Notes: generated by a model not told the origin, from the sequence alone. 64,000 bases of DNA from Guptibacillus hwajinpoensis (GCF_005144865.1 NZ_SWFM01000001.1:868001-932000), one strand, 5' to 3'. Shown: positions 7,684 to 18,176, counted from the stretch's first letter. A program made the numbers and translations.

Positions 7684-9777
7684 ATGCTTCAAGTAGCAAG
7701 AGATCAACTTAAACATTATTTCGGATATGACCACTTTAGAGGTGGTCAGGAAGACATTATCACTAGTATTCTAACCAACCATAATACACTTGGCATTATG
7801 CCAACCGGTGGAGGTAAGTCAATCTGTTATCAAATTCCAGCTTTACTATCAGATGGACTAACCATCGTGATATCACCTCTTATCTCCTTAATGAAGGATC
7901 AGGTGGATGCGCTTCGGAGCTATGGAATTGATGCAGCTTATATTAATAGCTCATTGACCGATACTGAAATTAGAGAACAGATGCAAGAAGCTGAGAATGG
8001 TGAAGTCAAGCTTCTCTATATTGCTCCTGAAAGACTAGAAGCACCAACTTTCCAGCGATTACTAGAGCGTACGCCCATCTCTCTAATAGCTGTTGACGAA
8101 GCACACTGTATATCGCAATGGGGCCATGACTTTAGACCAAGCTATATGAAAATTAGTAGTATGCTAAATCATTTCCGTGAACAAACGCCAGTTATTGCTT
8201 TAACAGCTACCGCAACACCTGAAGTAATAGGCGATATCCAACGCATTCTAAACATCTCAACAGAACAAACATTTATTTCAGGATTCGCACGTGAGAATCT
8301 TCATTTCTCTGTCGTAAAAGGAGAAAAGAAAAAGTCTTTTATCGACAAATATATTAGTCAGAACCCTTCAGAATCAGGAATTATTTACACAGCGACCAGA
8401 AAAGAAGCGGATCAGCTTTATTCTTCATTACAGAAACAAGGTATTAGCGTAGGTAAATATCATGCCGGCATGACAGAATTACAGCGTAAACGTGCTCAGG
8501 AAGAATTTCTATTCGATAACATCTCAGTAATGGTGGCTACAAATGCTTTCGGAATGGGGATTGATAAATCAAATGTGCGATTCGTCATTCACAATAATCT
8601 TCCGAAGAACATGGAATCCTATTATCAGGAAGCTGGAAGAGCTGGAAGAGATGGAGAACCGAGTGATTGCTTCCTCCTCTTTTCACCTGGCGATATTCAT
8701 GTGCAGAAATTTCTTATTGATCAAAACCAGCATGATTCTTCTAGAAAATCAGCTGAGCTCACAAAATTGAAGGCTATGGTTGACTACTGTCATACAGAGA
8801 AATGCCTCCAAGGGACGATCCTTCATTACTTTGGTGATGATCGCCCTGGATACAAATGTGGGAAATGTAGCAATTGCATTGACGAGCGAGAAGCAGTTGA
8901 GATCACACGTGAAGCGCAGATGATTTTCTCAACCATTAAACGAGTGAACGAACGATTCGGTAAAACGATTATTGCTCAAATTCTAAAAGGCTCTAAATCG
9001 AAACGAATTAATGAGCTTAGACTTGATCACGTATCAACATTTGGTTTATTAAAACACTTCACACAGCAGGAAATCGTGGATATGATTGATTTCCTTACAG
9101 CTGAACAGTACATTGTACTAACAGAAAGTAAGTATCCTACCCTTGTATTACAGGAAAAGACTTTGCCTGTTCTAAAGGGACAGGATACTATTTATAAGAA
9201 GGTTGCAAGAAAACCTGTTGCTATTGAAGAAAATGATCACCTGTTCACTCAGCTTCGCACACTTCGAAAGCAAATTGCGGACAAGGATAACGTCCCTCCA
9301 TATGTTGTATTTGCAGATAGCACACTTCGGGAAATGAGTGCTAAAACACCTTCTTCCCGAGAAGAAATGCTCGAGATTAAAGGTATCGGCGATATGAAAT
9401 ATGAAAAATATGGGGAAGATTTTCTTGAACTACTTTCAGCTGCAAACGCGAAGCCAGAAACCTCTGACGAAGCAAGTCACAAAGCTTCATTTAAGCTATT
9501 TGAAGAGGGAAAGGATATTTCAATTATTGCTGCTACAAGGGGATTGAGTCCATCAACCGTTGAGGGACATCTTCTGAAAGCTGTTGAAGAAGGCTTAATA
9601 ACTGACGTGCAGGCATTCATGTCTCAAGAAATAGAGCAGGCCATACTTGATCAAGCAGAAGCGATTGGGTATGACAAATTAAAACCTTTGAAAGAAGAAC
9701 TTCCTGAGGAGATAACTTATTTTCAGATTAAAGCCGTTCTTTCGAAGCACAGGAAACAATCGAGCGTTAGTTCTTAG
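7684..9777 (+). CDS. recQ: ATP-dependent DNA helicase RecQ
   Basis: 697-residue superfamily 2 helicase for recombination and fork repair. Residues about 10-200 carry motif I ([12 protein letters not shown]), motif II ([16 protein letters not shown]) and motif III (ALTATAT); the second helicase lobe follows, with [14 protein letters not shown] zinc-binding Cys cluster (CHTEKC...KCGKCSNC), a winged-helix region and an HRDC domain (near residues 510-590) come next, then a C-terminal helix-turn-helix region. A TTG at 7660 is in frame, but the ATG at 7684 has AAAGGAAG at the right distance. No SOS box was found. Confidence 0.95.
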   Translation: MLQVARDQLKHYFGYDHFRGGQEDIITSILTNHNTLGIMPTGGGKSICYQIPALLSDGLTIVISPLISLMKDQVDALRSYGIDAAYINSSLTDTEIREQMQEAENGEVKLLYIAPERLEAPTFQRLLERTPISLIAVDEAHCISQWGHDFRPSYMKISSMLNHFREQTPVIALTATATPEVIGDIQRILNISTEQTFISGFARENLHFSVVKGEKKKSFIDKYISQNPSESGIIYTATRKEADQLYSSLQKQGISVGKYHAGMTELQRKRAQEEFLFDNISVMVATNAFGMGIDKSNVRFVIHNNLPKNMESYYQEAGRAGRDGEPSDCFLLFSPGDIHVQKFLIDQNQHDSSRKSAELTKLKAMVDYCHTEKCLQGTILHYFGDDRPGYKCGKCSNCIDEREAVEITREAQMIFSTIKRVNERFGKTIIAQILKGSKSKRINELRLDHVSTFGLLKHFTQQEIVDMIDFLTAEQYIVLTESKYPTLVLQEKTLPVLKGQDTIYKKVARKPVAIEENDHLFTQLRTLRKQIADKDNVPPYVVFADSTLREMSAKTPSSREEMLEIKGIGDMKYEKYGEDFLELLSAANAKPETSDEASHKASFKLFEEGKDISIIAATRGLSPSTVEGHLLKAVEEGLITDVQAFMSQEIEQAILDQAEAIGYDKLKPLKEELPEEITYFQIKAVLSKHRKQSSVSS

Positions 9778-9796
9778 TAAAGTTCACCTTATAAGC

Positions 9797-9838
9797 AAAG
9801 GAAGCTAATCAGATCCGTGATCTGATTAGCTTCCTTTT
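9797..9838 (+). terminator. Intrinsic terminator after recQ
   Basis: Perfect 19-bp stem (9797-9815 with 9819-9837) and T tract. Confidence 0.95.
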
Positions 9839-9876
9839 TGTACTTTAAAGTCCAGTTTATTAAAGTTTCGCAGTTA

Positions 9877-10632
9877 TTAATCCTGCACAAAAGTAAACGG
9901 CAAATTCTTGATCCCCCTGCGGTATGCAAGAAATGAATGGTTAAAGGAGAGATCGTAATGATGGTTTCTTAATTTAAATGTGATATGTGGTTCGACATGT
10001 TCATATTCCCATGTATGAGGTGGTCTATGCGTATTCTTACCTGGTAGTTTTGGTATTTCATCATGTTTATTTACAAATCGCATACTGTTCTTAATGTGTG
10101 ACTTATAAATTGAGGCAAATTGCATATCACCAACTCTAGGGCTCGCATAGTTGTACAATACGATATTTTCGAACGATTTCTGTATTTCGGCATCCACTGC
10201 ATGCAACGTTGCAAGACCAGCACCGAGACTATGCCCCGTTACATATAACGTTTTATTAGGTGATGTAAGTTTATCGTATTCTTTAAAAATTTCAGTACTA
10301 CAGCTATTGTAAATGTCTAGAAACCCTCTGTGCACATAACCACCGTGAAAAGGAAGCTGGGCAACCTCCGAATCCGCCATCCAATCTGCACAGCTTTTCG
10401 TTCCTCGAAAGGAAATGACAACTGAATTATCCGACTGAAGAATAAATCCAAAACACTCTTTCTGTTTATCATTCTTTAATGGGTTTGCTTTAAAGCCTTT
10501 TACCCAACGAAACCCTTTTGGAAGAAGAGCAGAAGGCACCTTTCCATCGTGGATATATTGATAGGATGTTAATTGGGAGATATATAATAGTCTTAGCGCC
10601 AGTTTCTTGTTGTATTTTGGCATGCTTGGCAA
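9877..10632 (-). CDS. Lipase class 3 family protein
   Basis: 251-residue alpha/beta hydrolase of the fungal-lipase (class 3) type. The nucleophile elbow is GHSLGAG, with VISFRGT before it and Asp/His candidates after it (HDEIPKLPG, HNHSF-like region near the end). No signal peptide or lipobox is evident, so it is predicted to be intracellular. The start is taken as the TTG at 10632, because AAGGAGGTG lies seven bases before it; an ATG at 10665 would ignore this site. Substrate is unknown. Confidence 0.85.
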   Translation of the reverse strand: MPSMPKYNKKLALRLLYISQLTSYQYIHDGKVPSALLPKGFRWVKGFKANPLKNDKQKECFGFILQSDNSVVISFRGTKSCADWMADSEVAQLPFHGGYVHRGFLDIYNSCSTEIFKEYDKLTSPNKTLYVTGHSLGAGLATLHAVDAEIQKSFENIVLYNYASPRVGDMQFASIYKSHIKNSMRFVNKHDEIPKLPGKNTHRPPHTWEYEHVEPHITFKLRNHHYDLSFNHSFLAYRRGIKNLPFTFVQD

Positions 10633-10762
10633 TATAATACACCTCCTTGAGTATAAAACATTCATATGTAAAATGCTTTTAGATCATGTATAGATCGCCA
10701 AACTCGGACAGACTCAAGTGAGTATTTCTACTTTATGAAACGCTATTTTCATTAAAACGAAC

Positions 10763-10800
10763 AAAAAGAACCGACTACTTCATCTCGAAATAGTCGGTTT
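10763..10800 (-). terminator. Intrinsic terminator after the 67-aa gene
   Basis: Nine-base-pair stem (AACCGACTA with TAGTCGGTT) followed on the minus strand by TTCTTTTT. The rest of the 10633-10877 gap shows nothing else. Confidence 0.8.
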
Positions 10801-10877
10801 AAATGCGACTAGCTGCACTCTTCATTAGGATTCATAGAGAGGCATGCCCTTAAGCCCTACAACACAAAACGTTGTTT

Positions 10878-11081
10878 CTAACTATAGTGCAATCGCAGCT
10901 TCATGATGTAATCGACATCACCAAATTCAAGAGATTCCAATATCTCTTCTTCTGAGAACCCAGTTAGTGTCGCGATGGTCCTGATGTACGGTTCTTTCTC
11001 CAAAATCATGCATCGTGCCCTGGCTTTCTGTGTCTGGTAAAGGACTTGTGAGTAACGATTGTTACCAAGCATTCGTTTCAC
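10878..11081 (-). CDS. Small hypothetical protein (67 aa)
   Basis: Starts at GTG with AAAGGAG seven bases upstream. The product has a basic N-terminal half (NNRYSQVLYQTQKARAR) and an acidic helical C-terminal half containing TLTGFSEEEILESLEFGDV, which looks like a short helix-turn-helix or protein-binding module. I do not recognise a family. A strong terminator follows, so it is probably a single-gene transcript. Confidence 0.6.
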   Translation of the reverse strand: MKRMLGNNRYSQVLYQTQKARARCMILEKEPYIRTIATLTGFSEEEILESLEFGDVDYIMKLRLHYS

Positions 11082-11198
11082 TGTACTCTCCTTTCACACC
11101 CAAATTACAAGCTTACAACGCAATGGTTGCGACCATGGGCATGCTTTATTCTTTACCCATGTTATTGAATTAAAAAACAGTCATTGCTAGTAAGTACA

Positions 11199-11228
11199 TA
11201 AAAAGATGCCCTCAGCTGAGAGCATCTT
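11199..11228 (-). terminator. Terminator overlapping the end of the DHH gene
   Basis: GATGC/GCATC stem with a CTCAGCTGAG inner palindrome, followed on the minus strand by TTTTTATG. The stop codon lies in the stem. Confidence 0.7.
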
Positions 11229-12456
11229 CTTTTTGGTGAAGCATTGCTTTAATCATCGTGTGGTACCGTTCGATTACCTGATCCTTTGTAAGAGGAAGCA
11301 CACTTACAAAGTCATCAATTACTGCTCGGTCTGATCGTAACCAAGCCTGATGGTTCCTCTTCACGTGACGTTCTGCATCTTCAAAACGATGGAAAACAAT
11401 GTCTTCAATCTCTCCTCGACACATGACTTCCCATTCATTTCCTCTGCTTGGACGAATATAGATAATTTTTCCGTCATGATTTTCATAGAAAGAGCCACTC
11501 TCAGAGTTACGCTGATTCAACCGATTACGCTCTGCATCAGTTCTGAGCGGTTTTAGTTCAAACGAAGCTTCCACAAACACCGGAAAGGTCTCTTCATTCA
11601 GCTCACAACCCGCAGCTTTTGGATGTCCCCCACCACCGAAACGGGATGCAAACTCTGATACATCAGCTTCATCATGGATGGTCCGGAACCCAAGTCTCCT
11701 GCTACCATCGTTTATAATCGTTATGAAGTCAAGATGAGGATTTCGCTTATTCAACTCATTACCTAATTCCGAATGATAGGATTCAGCATGGACAAGACCA
11801 ACACAATATTCATCAATAAACGTTTGAACAAGTTGGCGATTCTTTTGATGTATATAGCGCTCAATTTTACGTTCTTCAAGATCAAGAATCATTTCCTCTG
11901 ATTCATGGAAAGCAAAAGTATCTGGCTCACGTGTTAACCTACGAAGCATTTCTGACTTAAATGTTTCTCTGCCCATTATTGAAAACAAGTCGTTCAGACG
12001 TTTCGCATCAACTTCATTTTCCTCTTCCCAATCCCAAGTATCATATAATCTAACAAGTTCGAGAAATTGTTCAAGAGCTTCCATTCGCTCTATCTTTTCT
12101 TTTTCTAGTAGAAATTGATAAAACAAAGTAGCAGCACACGTCTTTTGCTCATTCCCTGGATCTACAAATCCCCATTCATAATCATTGAAATGCATCGCTG
12201 ATGCATGATGGTCAATCATTTGAACGTGACTTCCTGTTTGATAACGCGATTCGAGCTGGTGCTCAACGTCACTATTTACAGATAAATCGGTAATGAAAAC
12301 AGGATCACTAGTATTCTGCTCAAGAAAAGCTTCTACTCTGTCATCTAAATTTCGGTATGTACAATGTGTGATGTTTGCTTCACCCTCAAAAGCTATTTCC
12401 GCAATAAGAGCACACGCAGTTCCATCAAGGTCGCTATCAGTAAACAACTTAATCAT
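11212..12456 (-). CDS. DHH/DHHA1 phosphoesterase, NrnB-like oligoribonuclease
   Basis: 414 residues. The N-terminal DHH domain has metal-binding motifs DSDLDG (near residue 7), ITDLS and IDHHAS; the DHHA1 domain has the substrate-binding FGGGGHPKAAGCEL near residue 270. This layout and the N-terminus LFTDSDLDGTACA fit NrnB (YngD), which degrades short RNAs or pAp-like substrates, better than RecJ or GdpP. About 120 residues follow the DHHA1 domain, longer than in B. subtilis NrnB. ATG with AGGAGGAAG upstream. Confidence 0.75.
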   Translation of the reverse strand: MIKLFTDSDLDGTACALIAEIAFEGEANITHCTYRNLDDRVEAFLEQNTSDPVFITDLSVNSDVEHQLESRYQTGSHVQMIDHHASAMHFNDYEWGFVDPGNEQKTCAATLFYQFLLEKEKIERMEALEQFLELVRLYDTWDWEEENEVDAKRLNDLFSIMGRETFKSEMLRRLTREPDTFAFHESEEMILDLEERKIERYIHQKNRQLVQTFIDEYCVGLVHAESYHSELGNELNKRNPHLDFITIINDGSRRLGFRTIHDEADVSEFASRFGGGGHPKAAGCELNEETFPVFVEASFELKPLRTDAERNRLNQRNSESGSFYENHDGKIIYIRPSRGNEWEVMCRGEIEDIVFHRFEDAERHVKRNHQAWLRSDRAVIDDFVSVLPLTKDQVIERYHTMIKAMLHQKEDALS

Positions 12457-12525
12457 CAGCTCTTCCTCCTATTCCATGTTAGTATGTACGACAGATTAAA
12501 ATTCATGAATTCATGTAACCATAGA

Positions 12526-12551
12526 AAAAAGCGAGCTAAAGCCCGCTTTTT
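12526..12551 (-). terminator. Intrinsic terminator after the acyl-CoA ligase
   Basis: AAAAGCG/CGCTTTT stem with inner GCT/AGC pairs and a T run on the minus strand, between the ligase and the DHH gene. Confidence 0.75.
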
Positions 12552-12619
12552 ACCCTGCAATTTTTCTATTATACAAGTTTATGACAACAACTGTCCAACT
12601 TACAATAGACGGTCGGAAT

Positions 12620-14176
12620 TTACGTGTTCGATTTTACCTGGAACTGTTCTCGAAGGCGAAACTTTTGTATTTTACCGCTTGCATTTCTCGGTAGCTCATC
12701 TACAAAAAGGTATTTCCGAGGACGTTTGTAGTCAGCGAGATTCGGACTTTCCTTGCAATAACGATCAAGCTCTTCAGCAGTGATCGATGATTTCTTTACA
12801 ATAACTGCTGTAACGACCTCTCCCCATTTCTCATCAGGTTGACCAAGAACAGCAACATCCAGGACAGCATTGTGTCCGTGAATCGCATCTTCTACTTCTC
12901 TTGGATAGACGTTTTCCCCTCCTGAAATAATCATATCGTCCACTCGATCTGATACGAATAAATAGTTCTCTTCGTCCATATAACCTAGATCGCCGGAGTG
13001 ATACCATCCTTTATACATAGCGGTCTCTGATGCATCAGGTCTATTGTAATACCCCATCATCATAGAAGGGCCTTTCACGATAATTTCTCCCACTTCACCG
13101 CTAGGAAGAACATCTTCAGGTTCAGAAGGCCCATGTTCATTCGGACGCACAACTCTCACCTCATGATTAATAGCCGCACGACCCGCCGAGCCTACTTTAG
13201 CTAGTTGTTCGTGCTCATCAAGAAAGGTGACTGCAGGACCCATCTCGGTCATGCCATACGCTTGAATTAAGTTAATTCCTAATTGATTTTTCACAGCGGT
13301 AACTAGAGAGGGTGCCATTGGTGCAGCACCGTATAACCCAACACGTAAACTGCTTCGATCATATCGAGAGTAATCCTCTTGAAGAATCATATTCCACATC
13401 GTTGGTGCAGCGAAGAACAATGATATCTTCTCATTCTGAATCGTTTCAAGAACTTTTTTAGGCTCAAAATGATGAAGAATAACATTCGTTGCACCAAAAT
13501 GAACTCTAGGTAGAAAGCTACAATGAAGTTCTGCGCAGTGAAACATTGGAGCAACTACCAGTCCCCTATCTTTTTGCTTTAGATGAAGTGATGCACCACA
13601 CATTAAGCTTTGTTCAACCATGCTTCTATGCCTATGCATCACACCTTTTGGTCTGCCAGTTGTACCACTTGTGTACATAATTGCATACAAGTCATTTTCA
13701 TCAACGTCTACTGCCGGTTCACGATCGCTGGACAAACGAAGATGCTGAGTATAGCTTTCAGCATAAGCGGGTGCACCTTCATCAATTGACCAGAACGATA
13801 CTTCTGGATAATTCTCTTGGATGGCAGATACAACCGGCTCTAGCATTTTCTCGAAAACAAAAATGGACGGCTTTGCATCCTCAATTATGTAAGCGATTTC
13901 ATTTGATTTCAGTCTAAAATTAATTGGATTTAAGACGGCACCAATCTTAGCACATGAGAAAAATAAAGTCCCTAATTCAACTGTATTAAAAAGAAACGTT
14001 GAAACCCGATCTCCTTTTTTAACACCTGCATCTAATAAAGCGTTAGCTAATCGATTCACTTCATGATTCCATTGCTCATATGTCCACCTTATGTTTCGTT
14101 CCGAGTCAACTAACGCCTCCTCCTTACCATACTTTTTGACTGTTTGTAGAAATAAAGAACCAATTGTTACATACAT
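12620..14176 (-). CDS. Fatty-acid/acyl-CoA ligase (AMP-binding family)
   Basis: 518-residue ANL-superfamily enzyme activating a carboxylic acid with ATP and CoA. The P-loop is YTSGTTGRPKG, the adenylation motifs AYGMTEMG and GWYHSGDLGYMDEE are present, and the C-terminal lid carries the catalytic Lys in NASGKIQKFRLRE. It is closest in style to bacterial medium/long-chain acyl-CoA synthetases; the exact chain length cannot be read. The ATG at 14176 has GGAGGGG five bases upstream, so I reject the longer start at 14227. Confidence 0.88.
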   Translation of the reverse strand: MYVTIGSLFLQTVKKYGKEEALVDSERNIRWTYEQWNHEVNRLANALLDAGVKKGDRVSTFLFNTVELGTLFFSCAKIGAVLNPINFRLKSNEIAYIIEDAKPSIFVFEKMLEPVVSAIQENYPEVSFWSIDEGAPAYAESYTQHLRLSSDREPAVDVDENDLYAIMYTSGTTGRPKGVMHRHRSMVEQSLMCGASLHLKQKDRGLVVAPMFHCAELHCSFLPRVHFGATNVILHHFEPKKVLETIQNEKISLFFAAPTMWNMILQEDYSRYDRSSLRVGLYGAAPMAPSLVTAVKNQLGINLIQAYGMTEMGPAVTFLDEHEQLAKVGSAGRAAINHEVRVVRPNEHGPSEPEDVLPSGEVGEIIVKGPSMMMGYYNRPDASETAMYKGWYHSGDLGYMDEENYLFVSDRVDDMIISGGENVYPREVEDAIHGHNAVLDVAVLGQPDEKWGEVVTAVIVKKSSITAEELDRYCKESPNLADYKRPRKYLFVDELPRNASGKIQKFRLREQFQVKSNT

Positions 14177-14292
14177 CCATACCCCTCCATCTGTTATTCG
14201 ATTTGGGTTGCGTATGTATAGTTCCATTTACATATACTAAAACCCTTCTTTTTTCAGAATATTTAGATTGTAATTTAAGTTCTCTATTAAAA

Positions 14293-14423
14293 TGTTCTTT
14301 TCTAAAAGATTGTTGCTATATAAGCAGTGGTTGACTTCCACTCCAGGATGCTCGCTTTCCGCGGGGCGGACTGGAGTGGAAATCAACCACTATTTTATAG
14401 CAACTATGTCTACGAAAAAACAT
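14293..14423. repeat. Dispersed foldback repeat, shortened copy R2
   Basis: Both ends are kept (TTCTTTTCTAAAAGATTGTTGC and TAGCAACTATGTCTACGAAAA), but most of the core is deleted, leaving CCACTCCAGGATGCTCGCTT joined to GGAGTGG. The outer arms remain complementary, so it still folds as a hairpin. Confidence 0.8.
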
Positions 14424-14454
14424 TAAATAAAAAAGTACCGGTTCATTCCGGTAC

Positions 14455-15051
14455 TTAAATACGATCTCCTATATCATTTTGCTTCCATTTATTCATTAAT
14501 GGAACTGTGTGTGTTTGAATTCGCTCAACAAGCTTACTCGGGTTGTCCTCTTTTAATAATGGCTCCAAGTAACGCTTATGTAGAAACGATTCGCTAACCA
14601 TGTGCTCAAGCATCGTATAGAAAGGAGCATAGTAATTCTTTGTGTTCAAAAGACCAATAGGCTTATTGTGATATTCGAGTTGATACCATGTGAAAATTTC
14701 AGTTAGCTCCTCAAGTGTACCAATTCCACCTGGAAGAGCAATGAAGGCATCTCCAGATTCATACATTTTTGCTTTACGCTCATGCATTGTATCAACTATT
14801 ATTAGCTCTGATAACTCAATATGTGCTACATTTTCGTATATCTTTCGAGGAATAATACCGGTTACTTTTCCACCGTGGTGAAGCACCGATCTTGCGAGTG
14901 CACCCATCAAACCGACATTTCCTCCGCCATATATGACTTCAATGTCTTTTTCCGCGAGCGCACGCCCAAGTTGTTCAACAGCTGTAAAGTATTCCGTGTC
15001 AACAGCTTCACTAGAGCCACAAAAAACCGTCATCTTTTTAAGCTTGTTCAA
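14455..15051 (-). CDS. LOG-family (YvdD-like) phosphoribohydrolase
   Basis: 198 residues, with the Rossmann start VFCGSS, GGGNVGLMGALARS and the family motif PGGIGTLEELTE. The family, formerly annotated as lysine decarboxylase, hydrolyses nucleoside 5'-monophosphates to free base and ribose 5-phosphate. Start is TTG with a GGGGGG-rich site about five bases upstream. The GNAT gene ends 26 bp upstream, so the two are probably cotranscribed. Confidence 0.88.
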   Translation of the reverse strand: MNKLKKMTVFCGSSEAVDTEYFTAVEQLGRALAEKDIEVIYGGGNVGLMGALARSVLHHGGKVTGIIPRKIYENVAHIELSELIIVDTMHERKAKMYESGDAFIALPGGIGTLEELTEIFTWYQLEYHNKPIGLLNTKNYYAPFYTMLEHMVSESFLHKRYLEPLLKEDNPSKLVERIQTHTVPLMNKWKQNDIGDRI

Positions 15052-15077
15052 ATGGTTCCCCCCTTTATCTCAAGTGA

Positions 15078-15554
15078 CTAACCAAGAGTACTTAGTGTTT
15101 TCTTCATATTCATGTTAGTCGTTTCGAATCCCAGTCGTTCATATAGCCTGATCGCTTTCTTATTATGACCAAATACATGTAGTGAAAGTCCTTCAATTCC
15201 TTGTTCTTGTAGTATCTGTTCAAGTTCTCGGATTGCTCTCGTTCCATAACCTTTCCCTTGTTGATCTTCATCAACAGCAAACTCATAGATGAAAGCTTCC
15301 ATCGCTTCTACTTTACAATGCACCCAAAGGCTTCCGACCTTACTATTGTTTTCAGCATCCACAATTGAAAAAAGCAGATGATCTGCCGTATGATGTCCTT
15401 TTGGTAAAAGTTTATCAAATTCTTGTTTAGACTTTTCAAGTGCTTCATTTTCTTTCCAATTTCCCGCTTTAACTTTTTCCTCTGCATAGCTATCTATTGA
15501 GGAGTCCATAAACTGAGAAAAATCAAAATCGCTCATCGGTTTCAAAAAGATCAT
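15078..15554 (-). CDS. GNAT-family N-acetyltransferase
   Basis: 158 residues, complete GNAT fold. The acetyl-CoA pyrophosphate loop is DQQGKGYGTRAI near residue 97, followed by HVFGHNKKAIRLYERLGFE, the usual C-terminal motif B. Target is unknown. ATG with GGGAGGG six bases upstream; it precedes the LOG gene in the same direction. Confidence 0.88.
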   Translation of the reverse strand: MIFLKPMSDFDFSQFMDSSIDSYAEEKVKAGNWKENEALEKSKQEFDKLLPKGHHTADHLLFSIVDAENNSKVGSLWVHCKVEAMEAFIYEFAVDEDQQGKGYGTRAIRELEQILQEQGIEGLSLHVFGHNKKAIRLYERLGFETTNMNMKKTLSTLG

Positions 15555-15631
15555 CTCGTTCCCTCCCTACACTCTTTAACGTCATCTTACTATTAACTAT
15601 GTTAGAAAAATAGGGCAAATTCACCCAAAAC

Positions 15632-15660
15632 AAAAATACCGATGATTATCGGTATTTTTT
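15632..15660. terminator. Bidirectional hairpin terminator
   Basis: AAAATACCGAT/ATCGGTATTTT stem with a GATT loop and T tracts, after the sirtuin gene and before the GNAT gene. Confidence 0.85.
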
Positions 15661-15700
15661 GTTACTTCTTATTAGTGACAGGACTTTTGCTACTATTTAT

Positions 15701-16414
15701 CTAGTGAGTGTTAGATTTAACAAGATCATCAAGAACTTTGCCAATTTTATCGTTAATAACCAAATCTGCATATGAATCATACTCTGTGGCTTCCTGGTTA
15801 ACAATCACCAATTTTGCACCATTCCTTTTTGCTTCCATTGGAAACACGTTGGCAGGCGAAACTTGTAACGACGAACCTAAAACAATAAACAGATCTGCCT
15901 TTTTCGTTTCCATTTTCGCCTGATGTATGGCATTTAACGGGAGAGGCTCACCAAATAGGACTACTCCTGGCCTTTTAAAGCCCCCACAAGCACATGTGAT
16001 TTCATCGGTTAAATAACCATCACTAGAAGCTTTTTCACCACATTCATCGCAATATATATCACACAATGTTCCATGCATCTCAGCTACATTACGACTCCCA
16101 GCTTGTTGATGAAAGCCATCAACATTTTGTGTAAGGATGCACCCAATATCACCAGTCCGCTCCCATTCCGCTAAATGATAATACCCAGAATGAGGACGGG
16201 CACCTTTCAACTTCTGAATTCGTTGTTTATAAAAACGAACAAATAAATCTCGTTCGAATTGCATGGCATCTCTGCTTGCAAACTGAAGTGGATCGACATC
16301 ATTCCACATACCATCAATGGCAGATCGAAAATCAGGTAAGCCACTTTCTGTACTCATTCCCGCGCCAGTAAGAACAACGGTATGTTTGGCTTCTCGAAAC
16401 ATTTCCGTAAGCAT
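15701..16414 (-). CDS. cobB: NAD-dependent protein deacylase, Sir2 family
   Basis: 237-residue sirtuin. NAD-binding GAGMSTESGLPDFRS lies near residue 17, the catalytic region is TQNVDGFHQQAGS with MHGT after it, and a four-Cys zinc site (CDECG and CACGG) follows. In B. subtilis the homologue SrtN removes acetyl groups from acetyl-CoA synthetase and other proteins. ATG with GGTGA upstream. No acetyltransferase of the AcuA type is adjacent; the nearby GNAT enzyme may be unrelated. Confidence 0.92.
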   Translation of the reverse strand: MLTEMFREAKHTVVLTGAGMSTESGLPDFRSAIDGMWNDVDPLQFASRDAMQFERDLFVRFYKQRIQKLKGARPHSGYYHLAEWERTGDIGCILTQNVDGFHQQAGSRNVAEMHGTLCDIYCDECGEKASSDGYLTDEITCACGGFKRPGVVLFGEPLPLNAIHQAKMETKKADLFIVLGSSLQVSPANVFPMEAKRNGAKLVIVNQEATEYDSYADLVINDKIGKVLDDLVKSNTH

Positions 16415-16566
16415 ATAAATTCACCAGCTTTCATCTGTACGAATACTTAACAATTCACATATTTCTAGGTTTCTAAACCTTATTCCCTATTTTCTGTTAA
16501 TTCAATTTATATATGGTTACCTACTCGTCATCTTTTTGACATAGTTCTCATAGCAAAATGACATAA

Positions 16567-16602
16567 GAAAAGACAATGAGGGAACTCCCCCATTGTCTTT
16601 TC
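16567..16602 (-). terminator. Intrinsic terminator after the BCCT transporter gene
   Basis: Twelve-base-pair outer stem (GAAAAGACAATG with CATTGTCTTTTC) plus an inner GGG/CCC hairpin. Confidence 0.75.
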
Positions 16603-16604
16603 TG

Positions 16605-18176
16605 TTATTTCGTAGCTGGTGCTGTCTGATCGTCTGGATCAATACCACCTTTTTTTTCTTTTCGTTTCTCTTTCTTAGTCTTCGGATCCTTTGTCACTAA
16701 ATACTTCTCTTTCTTTAGTGCCTTGTAGAAGGAAACGGTCATTAAGATCATGATGATCGAGAACGGCAGTGCGGCGAGAATTAATACGTTCTGTAACGCC
16801 TGAAGTCCACCTGTATAAAGGAGAACTGCAGCCATAGCTGACTGTGTAACTCCCCACGTAAGCTTTACGCTCGTTCCGGGATTTAATGATCCGTATGTTG
16901 TCTGCATTCCGAGTACAAATGTAGCTGAGTCAGCCGATGTAATAAAGAATGTTCCAATCAATGTGATTGCTACGATCGAGAGAACAATACCAAGTGGATA
17001 GTTCTGGAATGTACCAAACAATGACTCTTCAGTTGCTAGTGAGGCAATGTCTGCAATGCCCTGTTGCTGAATATTGATTGCAGATATTCCAAAAGTTGAG
17101 AACCATAGGAAACCAACGATTGAAGGTACTAGAAGTACACCTACAAGAAATTCTCTAATCGTTCTTCCTCTTGAAACACGTGCAATGAAAATACCTACGA
17201 ATGGAGACCACGAGATCCACCAAGCCCAATAGAAGATCGTCCAGTTGTTGATCCACTCACGGTTTTCTGGATTCAATGGAGCAATACGGAAGCTCATCGC
17301 AACAAGGTTCGCAAGGTAAGCTCCAAGTGTATCAGTAAAGATATTTAGAATGTAAATAGTAGGTCCAAGAATAAACATAGCAAGAAAAAGAATTCCTGCT
17401 AGTCCAATATTTGCGTTACTTAAGTACTTAATTCCTTTCCCGATTCCAGACCAGGCAGAAATCATAAATAGAACAGTGACAACTCCAATAATCGCGAGTT
17501 GTGAGCTGAAACTATTCGGTATGTCTGTTAAAAACGAAAGGCCACCATTAATTTGTACTGCCCCAAATCCGAGTGTGGTTGCAACACCAACAATTGTAGC
17601 AAATACAGCTAGCGTATCAATGACTTTACCAAAGAGTCCATTAACACGCTCACCAAAGATTGGATAAAGCGTAGCACTAATCAGCCCTGGACGGTCATGT
17701 CTAAATTTAAAGTATGCTAGAACAAGCGCAACGATTGCATAAATAGCCCAAGCGTGAATACCCCAATGGAAATAGGAATATTGCATCGCTTCTTTAATCG
17801 CAGCTGGTGTACCAGTTTCTGCTGTTGGTGCATTACCTGCATAATGGGACATTGGTTCTGCTGTACCCCAGAATACAAGTCCAATTCCCATTCCGGCGCT
17901 AAATAACATCGCGAACCAGCTAAGACGCGTAAATTCCGGCTTTTCATCCGCCTTACCGAGCTTGATTTTCCCATAAGGCGTGAAAATAATAAATATGCAG
18001 AAAATCACCAGTAATGTAACAAGAATTAAATAATACCACCCTAACTTATTGGAAATAAACGTTTGGGCACTGGCAGTCATTGCTTCTAAAGTCCCTGGAG
18101 ATGTAGCACCCCAGACCACCATAATCAAACTAATAACTAACGTGCTCCAGAACACAGAAGATACCTTCTCTGTCAT
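16605..18176 (-). CDS. BCCT-family betaine/carnitine/choline transporter
   Basis: 523 residues with about 12 membrane helices. Hallmarks are GMGIGLVFWGTAEP and the aromatic betaine-binding helix WAWWISWSPFVGIFIARVSR, followed by the amphipathic helix of the family. It imports compatible solutes, powered by Na+ or H+, and resembles OpuD. The charged C-terminal tail (KKEKRKEKKGG) is the kind that senses osmotic state in this family. ATG at 18176 with GAGGTG; an in-frame GTG at 18185 lies within that site. Confidence 0.93.
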   Translation of the reverse strand: MTEKVSSVFWSTLVISLIMVVWGATSPGTLEAMTASAQTFISNKLGWYYLILVTLLVIFCIFIIFTPYGKIKLGKADEKPEFTRLSWFAMLFSAGMGIGLVFWGTAEPMSHYAGNAPTAETGTPAAIKEAMQYSYFHWGIHAWAIYAIVALVLAYFKFRHDRPGLISATLYPIFGERVNGLFGKVIDTLAVFATIVGVATTLGFGAVQINGGLSFLTDIPNSFSSQLAIIGVVTVLFMISAWSGIGKGIKYLSNANIGLAGILFLAMFILGPTIYILNIFTDTLGAYLANLVAMSFRIAPLNPENREWINNWTIFYWAWWISWSPFVGIFIARVSRGRTIREFLVGVLLVPSIVGFLWFSTFGISAINIQQQGIADIASLATEESLFGTFQNYPLGIVLSIVAITLIGTFFITSADSATFVLGMQTTYGSLNPGTSVKLTWGVTQSAMAAVLLYTGGLQALQNVLILAALPFSIIMILMTVSFYKALKKEKYLVTKDPKTKKEKRKEKKGGIDPDDQTAPATK